A stretch of 47,887 nucleotides of DNA from Methylocystis sp. (GTDB lineage: Bacteria > Pseudomonadota > Alphaproteobacteria > Rhizobiales > Beijerinckiaceae). Location: positions 1 through 47,887 of the forward strand of contig JACOWC010000056.1 of the NCBI GenBank assembly GCA_016177005.1, written 5' to 3'. How positions within the stretch are numbered: position 1 is the stretch's first letter; each line of letters opens with the position of its first letter. The translations under genes were made by a program, and so were the position numbers. The notes below the pieces were generated by a model. That model was not told where the DNA came from and ran no database searches. It saw nothing but the letters and a program-made list of their open reading frames with translations. Of the stretch, positions 20,847 through 29,776 are shown one piece after another.

Positions 20847-21355
20847 AGCGCAGCTTCTCCGTTCAGCTCTTGCCGGCGTCGTCCGCCGAACAAGGCGCGG
20901 CGGTCGAGGCCGCTGCGCGCCGAAGACTTTTCCTGCGAGGCTTCGTGCAAACGTGAATCAAAGAGAGCGTCGAGCGCCGCCAACGCCGCCAGACGCGCGG
21001 AGTCCTGATCCGCGAATTCGGACATAGGCGAAAACAAGGAGCAGGAGGCGAAGCGTCCGAAGCCGTCGAGTTCGCTTACGTTGAAATCGACATCGCCGGC
21101 CGGAAATCGCAAACACAGCCGCGAGACGTTGGGGAACAGACTCGGCCAGTCGTCGACGTGCGGCGCGACGGCGACGAGGTTTGCGAACCATGGAGTAACG
21201 ATGACGCCAACGGCATATCCGTCGAAATCGCGAAAGCCGAATGCTTCGACCGCAAGCGCGTCGTTGCAGATCGGGACGCCGCTCATCGCCGTGCGGTGGA
21301 TTTCGCGATAGAGTTCAGCGAGTGTCGCGCCCGCCGCATGAGCGTTGGCGTTCAT
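20843..21355 (-). CDS. hupJ: [NiFe]-hydrogenase assembly chaperone HupJ/HybE family
   Basis: MNANAHAAGATLAELYREIHRTAMSGVPICNDALAVEAFGFRDFDGYAVGVIVTPWFANLV; ATGA-type overlap with hupI. Confidence 0.88.
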   Translation of the reverse strand: MNANAHAAGATLAELYREIHRTAMSGVPICNDALAVEAFGFRDFDGYAVGVIVTPWFANLVAVAPHVDDWPSLFPNVSRLCLRFPAGDVDFNVSELDGFGRFASCSLFSPMSEFADQDSARLAALAALDALFDSRLHEASQEKSSARSGLDRRALFGGRRRQELNGEAAL

Positions 21356-21549
21356 GGCGGCAACGCCAGGAATTTTTCGCGCGGCGCATCGCATACGGGA
21401 CAACGCCAATCCGGGGGCAGGTCGGCGAAGGCGACGCCGGCCTCGATTTGCCAGACAGGATCGCCTTCGGCGGGATCGTATACATGCCAGCAGACCCCGC
21501 ATTCCATGCGCCTTTCCGGCGGGATCAATTCGGGCGCCGCGTCGTTCAT
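21352..21549 (-). CDS. hupI: Rubredoxin HupI
   Basis: MECGVCWHVYDPAEGDPVWQIEAGVAFADLPPDWRCPVCDAPREKF (two CxxC rubredoxin knuckles). Confidence 0.95.
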   Translation of the reverse strand: MNDAAPELIPPERRMECGVCWHVYDPAEGDPVWQIEAGVAFADLPPDWRCPVCDAPREKFLALPP

Positions 21550-22406
21550 GTGAAATAGGCCTCTTGAATTTCCCACAGACGTTCCGCCGAGTCGCGAAAA
21601 TCGTCGTCAGCCGCGCAGGCCGCAGCAGGCACGTCGCCGATTTCCAGCGTGTCGAGGATGACCGCGTTCGAGGCGTTGAAGAATTGCACCGACCAGACGT
21701 TGCGCGCGCCCGTTGCGGTGATCTTGCAGGAGCCATAGCCGCGCGAAATCAACTGCACGGGGCCGTCGCCGAGGGTCTGCTGCAAGAACGCCATGTCGAT
21801 GTCCGATACCGGGAGCAGCGAGAAATTGATCGTGTGCGAGGGATCGCCTGCGTGATGCGCGTTCATGCGATCGCCAATCTCCGTGAGCAACGGCATGACG
21901 TTCATCGCGCCGGCGGGCGCGGCGCCGAAGGTAAGCCGATTGGCCGTGAACGCCGCCGCGCGTTTGACGACCTCAGGGATGACGCCGATCTCGAGGTAGT
22001 CTGCGGAGAGCTTTCCGCCGGCGTCCAGAAAGCGAATCCGCCAAAGGCCGGCCATGGAGGCTTCCTGAATCTGAGCGATAACGCCGTCAGGAAGAGCCGC
22101 GACGCCGCTCACCTCGCCCTGGCCAAGAACCTCAGTCAGCAACTCGCGATCGTCGTCCTCGTAATCGGTAATGTCGAATAGACGGCTTGGCGATGCTGCG
22201 CTCTGGCGCTGTAGCGCTTCAGCGAGCAGAGGAAGCAGCGCCGCGGCGCGCGGACAACGGGCGATCAATTGCTCGCCGCTGCCGGTCGCGAGAAGGGAGA
22301 CGGCTCCCGTCGCCCGTCGTGCGTTTGTCGTATCTTCGCAAGCCAGCGGCAGCAACGTTATCGCTTCGTCGGCGCCCTCCGGCGCGATCCAGAATCCAGC
22401 TTTCAT
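21546..22406 (-). CDS. hupH: Hydrogenase expression protein HupH
   Basis: 286 aa; SRGYGSCKITATGARNVWSVQFFN typical of HupH/HyaF; operon position. Confidence 0.88.
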   Translation of the reverse strand: MKAGFWIAPEGADEAITLLPLACEDTTNARRATGAVSLLATGSGEQLIARCPRAAALLPLLAEALQRQSAASPSRLFDITDYEDDDRELLTEVLGQGEVSGVAALPDGVIAQIQEASMAGLWRIRFLDAGGKLSADYLEIGVIPEVVKRAAAFTANRLTFGAAPAGAMNVMPLLTEIGDRMNAHHAGDPSHTINFSLLPVSDIDMAFLQQTLGDGPVQLISRGYGSCKITATGARNVWSVQFFNASNAVILDTLEIGDVPAAACAADDDFRDSAERLWEIQEAYFT

Positions 22407-22855
22407 TCCACAGCTTCCCGGCCTGAGAATGTGAATTGCACCCGCGGCTCTGAGGCCGCGGCAAGAAGCGGCGCATCAGGCCGCAGCAGCGTTTCGATCC
22501 GCGCGAGATAATCCGACCAGTCGTAAACCTTCGGCAGGACGGCGAGCGGTTCGCGCCCGCGCGTCACGACGAGACTGGGAAAGACGCAGACATTGAACCT
22601 GCTCTTCAGAGCCTCTTCGGCGGCGCGCGCGATGATCGCCGCGCGCAGCCGGCCCGCAAAAGCTTCGACGAGTTGCGGTAGAATGATCGCGACGTCATGG
22701 GTTTCGCTGCGTTGAGCCGGATCGCCAGCGAAAAACAAGATCGCATGCGCGGCTTCGCCATGCGCCGACTCCAGAAAGGCGTCGATTGACGTCTCGTCGA
22801 TCGAAACTACGCCATGAATCTCGCTCAGCGCCTGCAACTGAGGGAACGGCATCAA
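22403..22855 (-). CDS. hupG: HupG/HoxO/HyaE thioredoxin-fold assembly protein
   Basis: HAILFFAGDPAQRSETHDVAIILPQL...FNVCVFPSLVVTRGREPLAVLPKVYDWSDYL; SD gggagga upstream. Confidence 0.82.
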   Translation of the reverse strand: MMPFPQLQALSEIHGVVSIDETSIDAFLESAHGEAAHAILFFAGDPAQRSETHDVAIILPQLVEAFAGRLRAAIIARAAEEALKSRFNVCVFPSLVVTRGREPLAVLPKVYDWSDYLARIETLLRPDAPLLAAASEPRVQFTFSGREAVE

Positions 22856-22884
22856 GCTCCTCCCTTGTTCTTTTCTTGGTCACG

Positions 22885-22899
22885 GCAATTGGCGTGCCA
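22885..22899 (-). promoter_or_regulatory. Putative sigma-54 (-24/-12) promoter upstream of hupG
   Basis: Minus strand reads TGGCACG-CCAA-TTGC, an exact TGGCACG-N4-TTGC consensus, about 30 nt upstream of the hupG ATG. Confidence 0.75.
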
Positions 22900-23040
22900 T
22901 GGAAGTTCTGTGGGGATGGTTATGCAAATAGCTGAATTGCAAAGAAATTTACCACCGCCGATGCGCTTGGTCCACAAGAAATTGGAAAGGAATTATCCAG
23001 TTCTGGTTAGTGCTCGCGCAAGCCCAGCTTTTCTAATGCC

Positions 23041-23334
23041 TCATTGTCGCAGGAAGTCTGGGAGCTGCGGCTCGCGGTCGACCAGATCGGCAAAGCGATG
23101 ATCGACGTTTTTGCCCGTCAAGGCCTCCTGCACGGCATCGAGCGCGTCATCGATCTGCTGCGCCTCGAGATCGTCGAGCAGGCGCACGGCCGAGTCGAGA
23201 TGCACCAGCACCTTGGCGCCCGCCGGCTGCGCGCCGAGGAGCAGCATCGAGACGCGCTGCGTCTCGCCGCGCCGTTCGCAAAGCGCTTCGAAGGCGTCGC
23301 CTTCCAGTATCGTCATCGGGAATCCGATGCACAT
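23041..23334 (-). CDS. hupF: HupF (HypC paralogue, large-subunit chaperone)
   Basis: MCIGFPMTILEGDAFEALCERRGETQRVSMLLLGAQPAGAKVLVHLDSAVRLLDDLEAQQIDDALDAV. Confidence 0.92.
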   Translation of the reverse strand: MCIGFPMTILEGDAFEALCERRGETQRVSMLLLGAQPAGAKVLVHLDSAVRLLDDLEAQQIDDALDAVQEALTGKNVDHRFADLVDREPQLPDFLRQ

Positions 23335-23355
23335 TTTTAATTTCTCGGAAGTCGT

Positions 23356-23583
23356 TCAACGCATGCGCGAGCCGCTTCGCGACAAAAGTAGGCGTCCGGC
23401 TGCATAGACGAACGTTCCTGCCCATGTGGCGACGAGCGCCATGGCGAGAAGATGATCGGGCTGAGTGAGGGCATGGACAAGACTCCAGTACAAATTCCCC
23501 CCATGCGAACCGGGATGCGCTTGAGCCGCCGCCGGAATGAAAAATGATCCCGTCAAGATGGCGCGTTGGATGATCTTGCTCAC
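23356..23583 (-). CDS. Short HupE/UreJ-like membrane protein (mini HupE)
   Basis: 75 aa: signal peptide ...AQAHPGSHGGNLYWSLVHALTQPDHLLAMALVATWAGTF, resembling only the N-terminal region of HupE. Confidence 0.6.
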   Translation of the reverse strand: MSKIIQRAILTGSFFIPAAAQAHPGSHGGNLYWSLVHALTQPDHLLAMALVATWAGTFVYAAGRLLLSRSGSRMR

Positions 23584-23587
23584 TTTC

Positions 23588-24184
23588 CTAGTCTCCCCGT
23601 CGATGAGCGATAGCCGGCGATGCGCGTCGCTCGTAAGCGTGGTGGTCGATATCGTTCGCCAGCAATCGCTCGGAACCGGTAGTCCGCAAAGGCCGTGAAC
23701 GGCACTCGACGCCCCAATCGCCGAGCGTTTGAAGCGCAGCGGTCAGAGCCGGCTCGATCGCCGCGCGCACCGGCGCGGTCAGCGGTCCGCCCCAATCCTC
23801 GAGATCGAGCGGCTGACAACCGACCAAGGCCAGACGCGAAGGATAACGGCCGAGCAGATCCGCGGCGCTCAGAACCTCCTGAAAGCCTGTTTGATGCAGG
23901 CTCATTTTCTTCGCGCCGGTGAAACACGGCACCGCCTCGTCGCGCACGACGCGCAATGTTCCGGGCTCCAGCCCATAGTCGATCGCGTCGAAGACCAGCA
24001 GCTGATCGCAAGCCTCGACGAATTGCACGAGGTAGAGACCTTGCGTGCCGCCGTCGAGCACGACGACATCTTCACCCGTGTCGAAGCGCGCGTGGAACTC
24101 TTCGACCGCGCGCACGCCGAAGCCTTCGTCGGCCCAAAGGATATTGCCGATGCCGAGAATGAGGGTGCGTGGCTTATCGCTCAT
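23588..24184 (-). CDS. hupD: Hydrogenase maturation endopeptidase HupD
   Basis: LILGIGNILWADEGFGVRAVEEFH...VLDGGTQGLYLVQFVEACDQLLVFDAIDYG. Confidence 0.96.
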   Translation of the reverse strand: MSDKPRTLILGIGNILWADEGFGVRAVEEFHARFDTGEDVVVLDGGTQGLYLVQFVEACDQLLVFDAIDYGLEPGTLRVVRDEAVPCFTGAKKMSLHQTGFQEVLSAADLLGRYPSRLALVGCQPLDLEDWGGPLTAPVRAAIEPALTAALQTLGDWGVECRSRPLRTTGSERLLANDIDHHAYERRASPAIAHRRGD

Positions 24185-24205
24185 GCCGACGACCCCGCGA
24201 GCGCA

Positions 24206-24295
24206 GACCCGTCATTGCGAGCGAAGCGAAGCAATCCTGGGGCCGCCCCACGGCTCTGGATTGCTTCGTCGCTGCGCTCCTCGCAATGACGGGTC
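24206..24295. repeat. Palindromic intergenic repeat (gacccgtcattgcgag...ctcgcaatgacgggtc) between hupD and hupC
   Basis: gacccgtcattgcgagcgaagcgaagcaatcc / ggattgcttcgtcgctgcgctcctcgcaatgacgggtc are inverted arms with a short insertion. Confidence 0.88.
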
Positions 24296-24307
24296 GAATT
24301 GCCGGCC

Positions 24308-25033
24308 TCATTCGTCATGCTCGTCGCGGAAGGTGCGTTCGCCAGAAATCATCGCGGAGATCATGCTCTGGCGCGAGACGATATCTTCGCGCACGGCGGA
24401 ATAGATATGAACGATCACGAAGACGACGACGAGCCACATGCCGACATGATGCCAAGTATGTATGTCTTGACTGTTTGGCCAGATCGCGAACACCCAGCCG
24501 AACAATTTGAACTGCCAGCTGTCGCGGCCCGCTCCTTCCGAATAGAGCGCGAAGCCTGTCACCACCATGAACGCCAGCAACAGCATGAACGCGAACATCG
24601 CGACATGCGCCAGCGGATTGTGTCCAATATATTTTTGCGGCCGCGCGACGAGAAACAGATACCAGCGCAGCTCATAGAAGACGCCCCAGAGCCATTTGCG
24701 GTCCCAGAGCGGCAGATAAAATATCTGCCGCGCATAGGTGTTGCCGGCGAGAGCCCAATAGAGACGCAGCAGCAAACCGGCCACCAGCACATAGCCCGCG
24801 GCGAAATGCGCGAAGCGGATGTAGCCCATCAGGAAATTGGCGCTCGCTTCGCCGGGCGTCGAAGGCAACGGCGAAGCGATGAAAAAGCCCGTCAGCGCCA
24901 GAACGATGATCGCCAATGCGTTGACCCAATGCCAGAGCCGCACGGGCGCTTCATAGACATAGACCGTTTGCAACGGCGCGGCGCGTTCGCCGTGGCCATC
25001 CAACACGCCGTGGATCTGCGTCGCCTCAGTCAT
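24308..25033 (-). CDS. hupC: Ni/Fe-hydrogenase b-type cytochrome subunit HupC
   Basis: VYVYEAPVRLWHWVNALAIIVLALTGFFI...IHIYSAVREDIVSRQSMISAMISGERTFRD. Confidence 0.95.
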   Translation of the reverse strand: MTEATQIHGVLDGHGERAAPLQTVYVYEAPVRLWHWVNALAIIVLALTGFFIASPLPSTPGEASANFLMGYIRFAHFAAGYVLVAGLLLRLYWALAGNTYARQIFYLPLWDRKWLWGVFYELRWYLFLVARPQKYIGHNPLAHVAMFAFMLLLAFMVVTGFALYSEGAGRDSWQFKLFGWVFAIWPNSQDIHTWHHVGMWLVVVFVIVHIYSAVREDIVSRQSMISAMISGERTFRDEHDE

Positions 25034-25053
25034 GAGGATTTTCTCCATAAGGG

Positions 25054-26844
25054 TCAGCGCACCGAGATTTTGGCCATCTCCTGCCCATCTTCGCTCATCA
25101 CATGAGTCGAACAGGCAAGGCACGGATCAAAGGAATGAATGGTGCGCAGGATTTCGAGCGGCTTTTGCGGATCGGCCAGCGGCGTATCCATCAGCGAGGC
25201 TTCAAACGCGCCGATATTGCCTTTAGGGTCGCGCGGACTTCCGTTCCAGGTGGTTGGCACGACGCATTGATAATTGTCGATCTTGCCATCCTTGACTTTG
25301 ACCCAGTGCGCGAGCGCGCCGCGCGGCGCCTCGGTGAAGCCATAGCCCTTGGCGTCCTTTGCCCAGGAATCGGGCTTCCACTTGTCGACATTGGCCGTCG
25401 AGGAATCGCCCGCTTTGATATTGGCGATCAGCTTGTCCTGGAAGTGCTTGAGCTTCCTTGCGGCCCATTGACACTCGAGCCCGCGCGCGGCGGTGCGGCC
25501 GAGCGTGGAGAACAGCGCCGTGACCGGCAGGCCAAGCGTTTTCAACAGTTGGTCGGTTGGCTCCTTGAACTCGGGATTGCCCTGCGCATAGCCGATGACA
25601 AAGCGCGCAAGAGGACCAACCTCAACGGCGTTGCCGCGCCAGCGCGGCGACTTGATCCAGGAATATTTGCCGCCTTCGTCCAATTCTTGAATGTTTGTCG
25701 GCGTGCCTTTCGCCGCCGGCCCCAATTTGTAATTGGGTTCGGTGACGCCGTCCCAAGGATGAAGGCCCTTTGTCTCGTCTGGGTATTTGTACCAGGAGTG
25801 CGCGACGAATTCCTGGATTTGCTCCGGATCGGCATGATCGATCGGGAAAACTTCTGCGAGATTGCCGTTGAGGATCACGCCGCGCGGCAACAACAGATTC
25901 TTCGCCGAGTAATCGTTGGCGTTCTCGGGAATGTCGCCATAGCTCATGACGCTCTTGCCGGACAGCCCGCCGCCATAGAGCCAGCCCTTGTAGAAGGAAG
26001 CGATGGCGGCGAGATCGGGCAGGTAGACTTTTTCAACGAATTCGATCGAACGATCGATGATGGAGTTCACCTCGTTGAGGCGCTCCATATTGATCGCGCC
26101 GACCGCTCCGGTCCCATCGACGTTGATCGCGCAGGGAACGCCGCCGACGAGCCAATTCGGATGCGGATTCTTGCCGCCGTAGATCGTGTGGATTTTGACG
26201 ATTTCTTTTTGGAAATCCAGCGCCTCAAGATAATGCGCGACAGCCATCAAATTGGCTTCCGGCGGAAGCTTGTAGGCGGCGTGTCCCCAATAGCCGTTCT
26301 TGAACGGCCCTAGCTGACCCGAGTCGACGAATTTCTTGAGGCGGATTTGCAAATCCTTGAAATAGCCGGGCGAGGACAGAGGCCAATCGGAAATCGACTG
26401 CGCGAGCGCCGATGTCGCCTTGGGATCGGCGGAAAGCGCCGACACGACATCGACCCAGTCGAGCGCATGCAGATGATAGAAATGCACGAGATGATCATGC
26501 ACCTGCAATGTCAGTTGCATGATGTTGCGGATCGAATTGGCGTTCTCTGGAATGGAAATGCCGAGGGCGTTCTCGACGGCGCGCACCGAGGTCAAAGCGT
26601 GCGTGCCCGTGCAAACGCCGCAGATGCGTTGCGTAAACGCCCAGGCGTCGCGCGGATCGCGGCCACGCAGAATGATCTCGATGCCGCGCCACATCGTGCC
26701 GGTGGAGACGGCGTTGCGGATGACATTGTTCTTGTCGACATTCACCTCGACGCGCAAATGTCCTTCGATACGGGTCACCGGATCGACGACGACGCGTTTG
26801 CCGGAATTGTCGAGATTGAAGCCGTTCGGCGTCTGAATGCCCAT
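25054..26844 (-). CDS. hupL: Uptake [NiFe]-hydrogenase large subunit HupL
   Basis: [26 protein letters not shown] (L1), [26 protein letters not shown] (L2 plus cleavable C-terminal extension). Confidence 0.98.
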   Translation of the reverse strand: MGIQTPNGFNLDNSGKRVVVDPVTRIEGHLRVEVNVDKNNVIRNAVSTGTMWRGIEIILRGRDPRDAWAFTQRICGVCTGTHALTSVRAVENALGISIPENANSIRNIMQLTLQVHDHLVHFYHLHALDWVDVVSALSADPKATSALAQSISDWPLSSPGYFKDLQIRLKKFVDSGQLGPFKNGYWGHAAYKLPPEANLMAVAHYLEALDFQKEIVKIHTIYGGKNPHPNWLVGGVPCAINVDGTGAVGAINMERLNEVNSIIDRSIEFVEKVYLPDLAAIASFYKGWLYGGGLSGKSVMSYGDIPENANDYSAKNLLLPRGVILNGNLAEVFPIDHADPEQIQEFVAHSWYKYPDETKGLHPWDGVTEPNYKLGPAAKGTPTNIQELDEGGKYSWIKSPRWRGNAVEVGPLARFVIGYAQGNPEFKEPTDQLLKTLGLPVTALFSTLGRTAARGLECQWAARKLKHFQDKLIANIKAGDSSTANVDKWKPDSWAKDAKGYGFTEAPRGALAHWVKVKDGKIDNYQCVVPTTWNGSPRDPKGNIGAFEASLMDTPLADPQKPLEILRTIHSFDPCLACSTHVMSEDGQEMAKISVR

Positions 26845-26918
26845 GATTGCGTTTCCTCGAGGATCAGCCGTTGCGGTCGGCGTCTTTGGTGTTCGTCTCG
26901 GACGGTCGGGTGAAGGAT

Positions 26919-27040
26919 CCCTCATCTGAGGAGGGCCCGAAGGAGCCCGTCTCGAAGGAGGAAAGCTTCATGCGCGGCCATGCTAGTGCTCGCCCTCGCG
27001 CTTCGGGGACGCCCGCTGCGCGGGCTCCTCTACATGAGGG
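26919..27040. repeat. Palindromic intergenic repeat (ccctcatctgaggag ... ctcctctacatgaggg) between hupS and hupL
   Basis: Inverted outer arms, with internal gggcccgaaggagcccgtctcgaagg and cttcggggacgcccgctgcgcgggctcc. Confidence 0.8.
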
Positions 27041-27046
27041 CGAAGG

Positions 27047-28129
27047 TTACGACTCCTTGCTGTCGCGCTTCGTCGTGATGCGCTTGACGGCGGTCACGGC
27101 CGCATGCGCGGCGACCGCGGCTCCCACGACGCCGACAGCGGCCAACCCAACCTCGTCGGCGTTATGTTCAATGCCGAATTGCTTGATGTTGCTCAGGCGC
27201 TCGTAGAACGGACCCTTGTCCCAGAAACCCTCTTCGGAGCAGCCGATGCAGCCGTGGCCCGATTGAATGGGGAAAGACACGCCGCCGTTCCAGCGCACGG
27301 TCGAACAGGCATTGTAAGTCGTGGGGCCTTTGCATCCCATCTTATAGAGGCAGTATCCCTTGCGCGCCGCCTCATCGTCCCATTCCTCGACGAATTGCCC
27401 GGCGTCGAAATGTGGACGGCGGTAGCACTTGTCGTGGATGCGTTGCGAATAAAACATTTTCGGCCGACCCTGCCGATCGAGCTCGGGCAAACGTCCGAAA
27501 GTGGTGATGAAGGTGACGACGCCGGTCATGACTTCGGCGATCGGCGGACAGCCGGGCACTTTGATGATCGGCTTGTTTGTGATGACCTTGTCGATCGGCG
27601 TCGCTTGCGTCGGATTGGGTTTCGCCGCCTGCACGCAGCCCCAGGAGGCGCAAGCGCCCCAGGCGATGATCGCATAGGCGTCCTCGGCCATCCACTTCAG
27701 CTTCTCGACGAAAGGCTTGCCGCCGTCGATGCAGAACATGCCGCCTTCGTTGAGGGGCGGATTGCCTTCGACGGCGAGGATATATTTGCCCTTATATTTT
27801 TCCTTGGTCTCTTCGAGGATCGCCTCGGCCTGATGGCCCGCCGCCGCCATGATCGTATCGTCATAGTCGAGCGAGATCATCGACAGCACGACGTCTTTGA
27901 CCAAGGGATGCGCCGAACGGATGAAGCTCTCCGAGCAGCATGTGCATTCCAGCCCGTGCATCCAGATCACCGGAACGCGCGGATTGGTTTCCAGCGCCTT
28001 GGCCATGGCGGTGGCGGCGCTCGATCCCAGTCCGAGGCTGGCGGCGGTGAGCGAACAGAATTTGGTGAAGCTACGGCGCGTGACGCCCTGTCGACGGATC
28101 ACATCATAGAAGGTTTCGTGAGCGGCCAT
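27047..28129 (-). CDS. hupS: Uptake [NiFe]-hydrogenase small subunit HupS (Tat signal, ECTCC and CASWGC motifs)
   Basis: [11 protein letters not shown] Tat motif; [43 protein letters not shown]-terminal membrane anchor. Confidence 0.98.
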   Translation of the reverse strand: MAAHETFYDVIRRQGVTRRSFTKFCSLTAASLGLGSSAATAMAKALETNPRVPVIWMHGLECTCCSESFIRSAHPLVKDVVLSMISLDYDDTIMAAAGHQAEAILEETKEKYKGKYILAVEGNPPLNEGGMFCIDGGKPFVEKLKWMAEDAYAIIAWGACASWGCVQAAKPNPTQATPIDKVITNKPIIKVPGCPPIAEVMTGVVTFITTFGRLPELDRQGRPKMFYSQRIHDKCYRRPHFDAGQFVEEWDDEAARKGYCLYKMGCKGPTTYNACSTVRWNGGVSFPIQSGHGCIGCSEEGFWDKGPFYERLSNIKQFGIEHNADEVGLAAVGVVGAAVAAHAAVTAVKRITTKRDSKES

Positions 28130-28194
28130 GTCCTCACCCGTAACTTGTCTTGCATGGCAGCATTCATTCGCTGACGCCGCCTGCGCATTTGAGC

Positions 28195-28209
28195 GCAAGA
28201 AGCGGGCCA
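28195..28209 (-). promoter_or_regulatory. Putative sigma-54 (-24/-12) promoter upstream of hupS
   Basis: Minus strand reads TGGCCCG-CTTC-TTGC, correct 15-nt architecture, about 66 nt upstream of the hupS ATG. Confidence 0.65.
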
Positions 28210-28324
28210 GATCGGAACGATTGCAAACTGAAGGCGTTTTGCGGCGATTGACGCGGCTATCGGCTCGAGATGCGCGATCGATTCGTGAAAATTACTTTTC
28301 CAGTTGCGGTAACCGGATAGCCAG

Positions 28325-29776
28325 TCAATGCGCCGTGCAGACCATGCACGGATCGAAAGAGCGCACGATGTGCTGCACTGCAATATTCGACGCTCCGTCG
28401 CCTCCCACCTCGAGGCCTTCGAGCGCGAATTCAAGCGGTCCCGGCGTTCCGTTGGCGTCGCGCGGCGAAAAATTCCAGGTCGTCGGGGCGATGATCTGAT
28501 AGCGCAGGATTTGTCGGTCGCGAATGCTGGCCCAATGGCCCAGCGTCCCGCGCGCCGCCTCGACGAAGCCGACGACGGCGCCGTTCTGAAGCGGCGCATC
28601 ATGCGCGCAAAAACGGTCGTTCAACTGCAACGAACGCGTCCACGTTTCTGCTGCCTTGGTCAGGAGCGCGATCTCAAGCAGGCGCGCGACGATACGCGCG
28701 AGCACATTTGTCGCTCCGGCCCGCCGCAACAAATCCTTGATCAACGGATGGCCGGCGACGCCCTGGCGCGCCAGCGCGCCAACTTCGACCGGCCGGCCGT
28801 CCAATCGCGGCGCTTTTGCAAAGGAATACGCATCTTCTCGCCGCATGTCGGGAATGGTCTCAGCGTTCGCCGGATCGCTTGCCGTGTCGCGCATCCACGC
28901 ATGCGACACATCCTCGCGAATCGCGTCGAAGGGAAGCGCCCGCGCCTCGCCGTCGGCGACGTTGAAGAGACCGGCGGGAAAGAGATGCCCTTCAGGCCCG
29001 AGATAAGCGCCGCTCGACATCAACAGACCTGGGCCGCGGCCCATTTCTTCCAGCTTTAGATCGCGCGCGATTCGAAGCAGAGCGGCGAAATCTCCAGCGG
29101 CGCCCGCGCCTTCAACGAAGGCTTCGAGCGCCTCGCAGGACGCAAGTTCGATCACGGTCTCGATGGGCGCGGCGAACAGCGCCCTTTCGACAAAACCGCG
29201 AAACTCGGCAAGCAAAGCGATGAGCCGCATCTGGCCGCTAAGATCAATCGCCCGGGTTACGCCTCCAGGCCGAAAAGCCAAGCTGTGCGGCCATTTGCCG
29301 GCGATGAGCCCCATGGTCTCGAGGAGACGCGCGCGCGCCGGCAGCGCCTCGCGCAAACTCTCTCCCGACATCGCCTTGAACCGCCGCTCGATCGCAGGAT
29401 GCCAAGATCGCGCCGCATAAGAGGCGCGCGCGAAGTCCGGCATGAAGAAGACGTAGAAGTGAGTGAGATGATCGGCGATGTTTTCCGCCGCATGCGCGAT
29501 ATTCGTCGTCAGCAGGCCGTTTGGCGCCGCCTCCAGATTTTGCGCCGCGCGCAGCATGGCTGCGGCGGCCAATGATTGGGAGACGGAACAGATGCCGCAG
29601 ATGCGCGGCGCGATCGCCAATGCGTCCTCGGCCGGTCGCCCGATCAGGAGTTGCTCAAAACCGCGATAGAGCGGGGCGGTGACGCGCGCCTGACGCACGA
29701 TTCCGCTCTCAACGTCGAGCGTAACTTCCAGATCGCCTTCGACGCGATTGAACGGGCCGATGACGATGCGGTTCAT
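28325..29776 (-). CDS. hupV: Regulatory (H2-sensing) hydrogenase large subunit HupV/HoxC
   Basis: MNRIVIGPFNRVEGDLEVTLD...RICGICSVSQS...SFDPCMVCTAH at the extreme C-terminus (no cleavable peptide). ORF-list entry extends upstream; ATG at 29776 overlaps the hupU stop. Confidence 0.93.
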   Translation of the reverse strand: MNRIVIGPFNRVEGDLEVTLDVESGIVRQARVTAPLYRGFEQLLIGRPAEDALAIAPRICGICSVSQSLAAAAMLRAAQNLEAAPNGLLTTNIAHAAENIADHLTHFYVFFMPDFARASYAARSWHPAIERRFKAMSGESLREALPARARLLETMGLIAGKWPHSLAFRPGGVTRAIDLSGQMRLIALLAEFRGFVERALFAAPIETVIELASCEALEAFVEGAGAAGDFAALLRIARDLKLEEMGRGPGLLMSSGAYLGPEGHLFPAGLFNVADGEARALPFDAIREDVSHAWMRDTASDPANAETIPDMRREDAYSFAKAPRLDGRPVEVGALARQGVAGHPLIKDLLRRAGATNVLARIVARLLEIALLTKAAETWTRSLQLNDRFCAHDAPLQNGAVVGFVEAARGTLGHWASIRDRQILRYQIIAPTTWNFSPRDANGTPGPLEFALEGLEVGGDGASNIAVQHIVRSFDPCMVCTAH

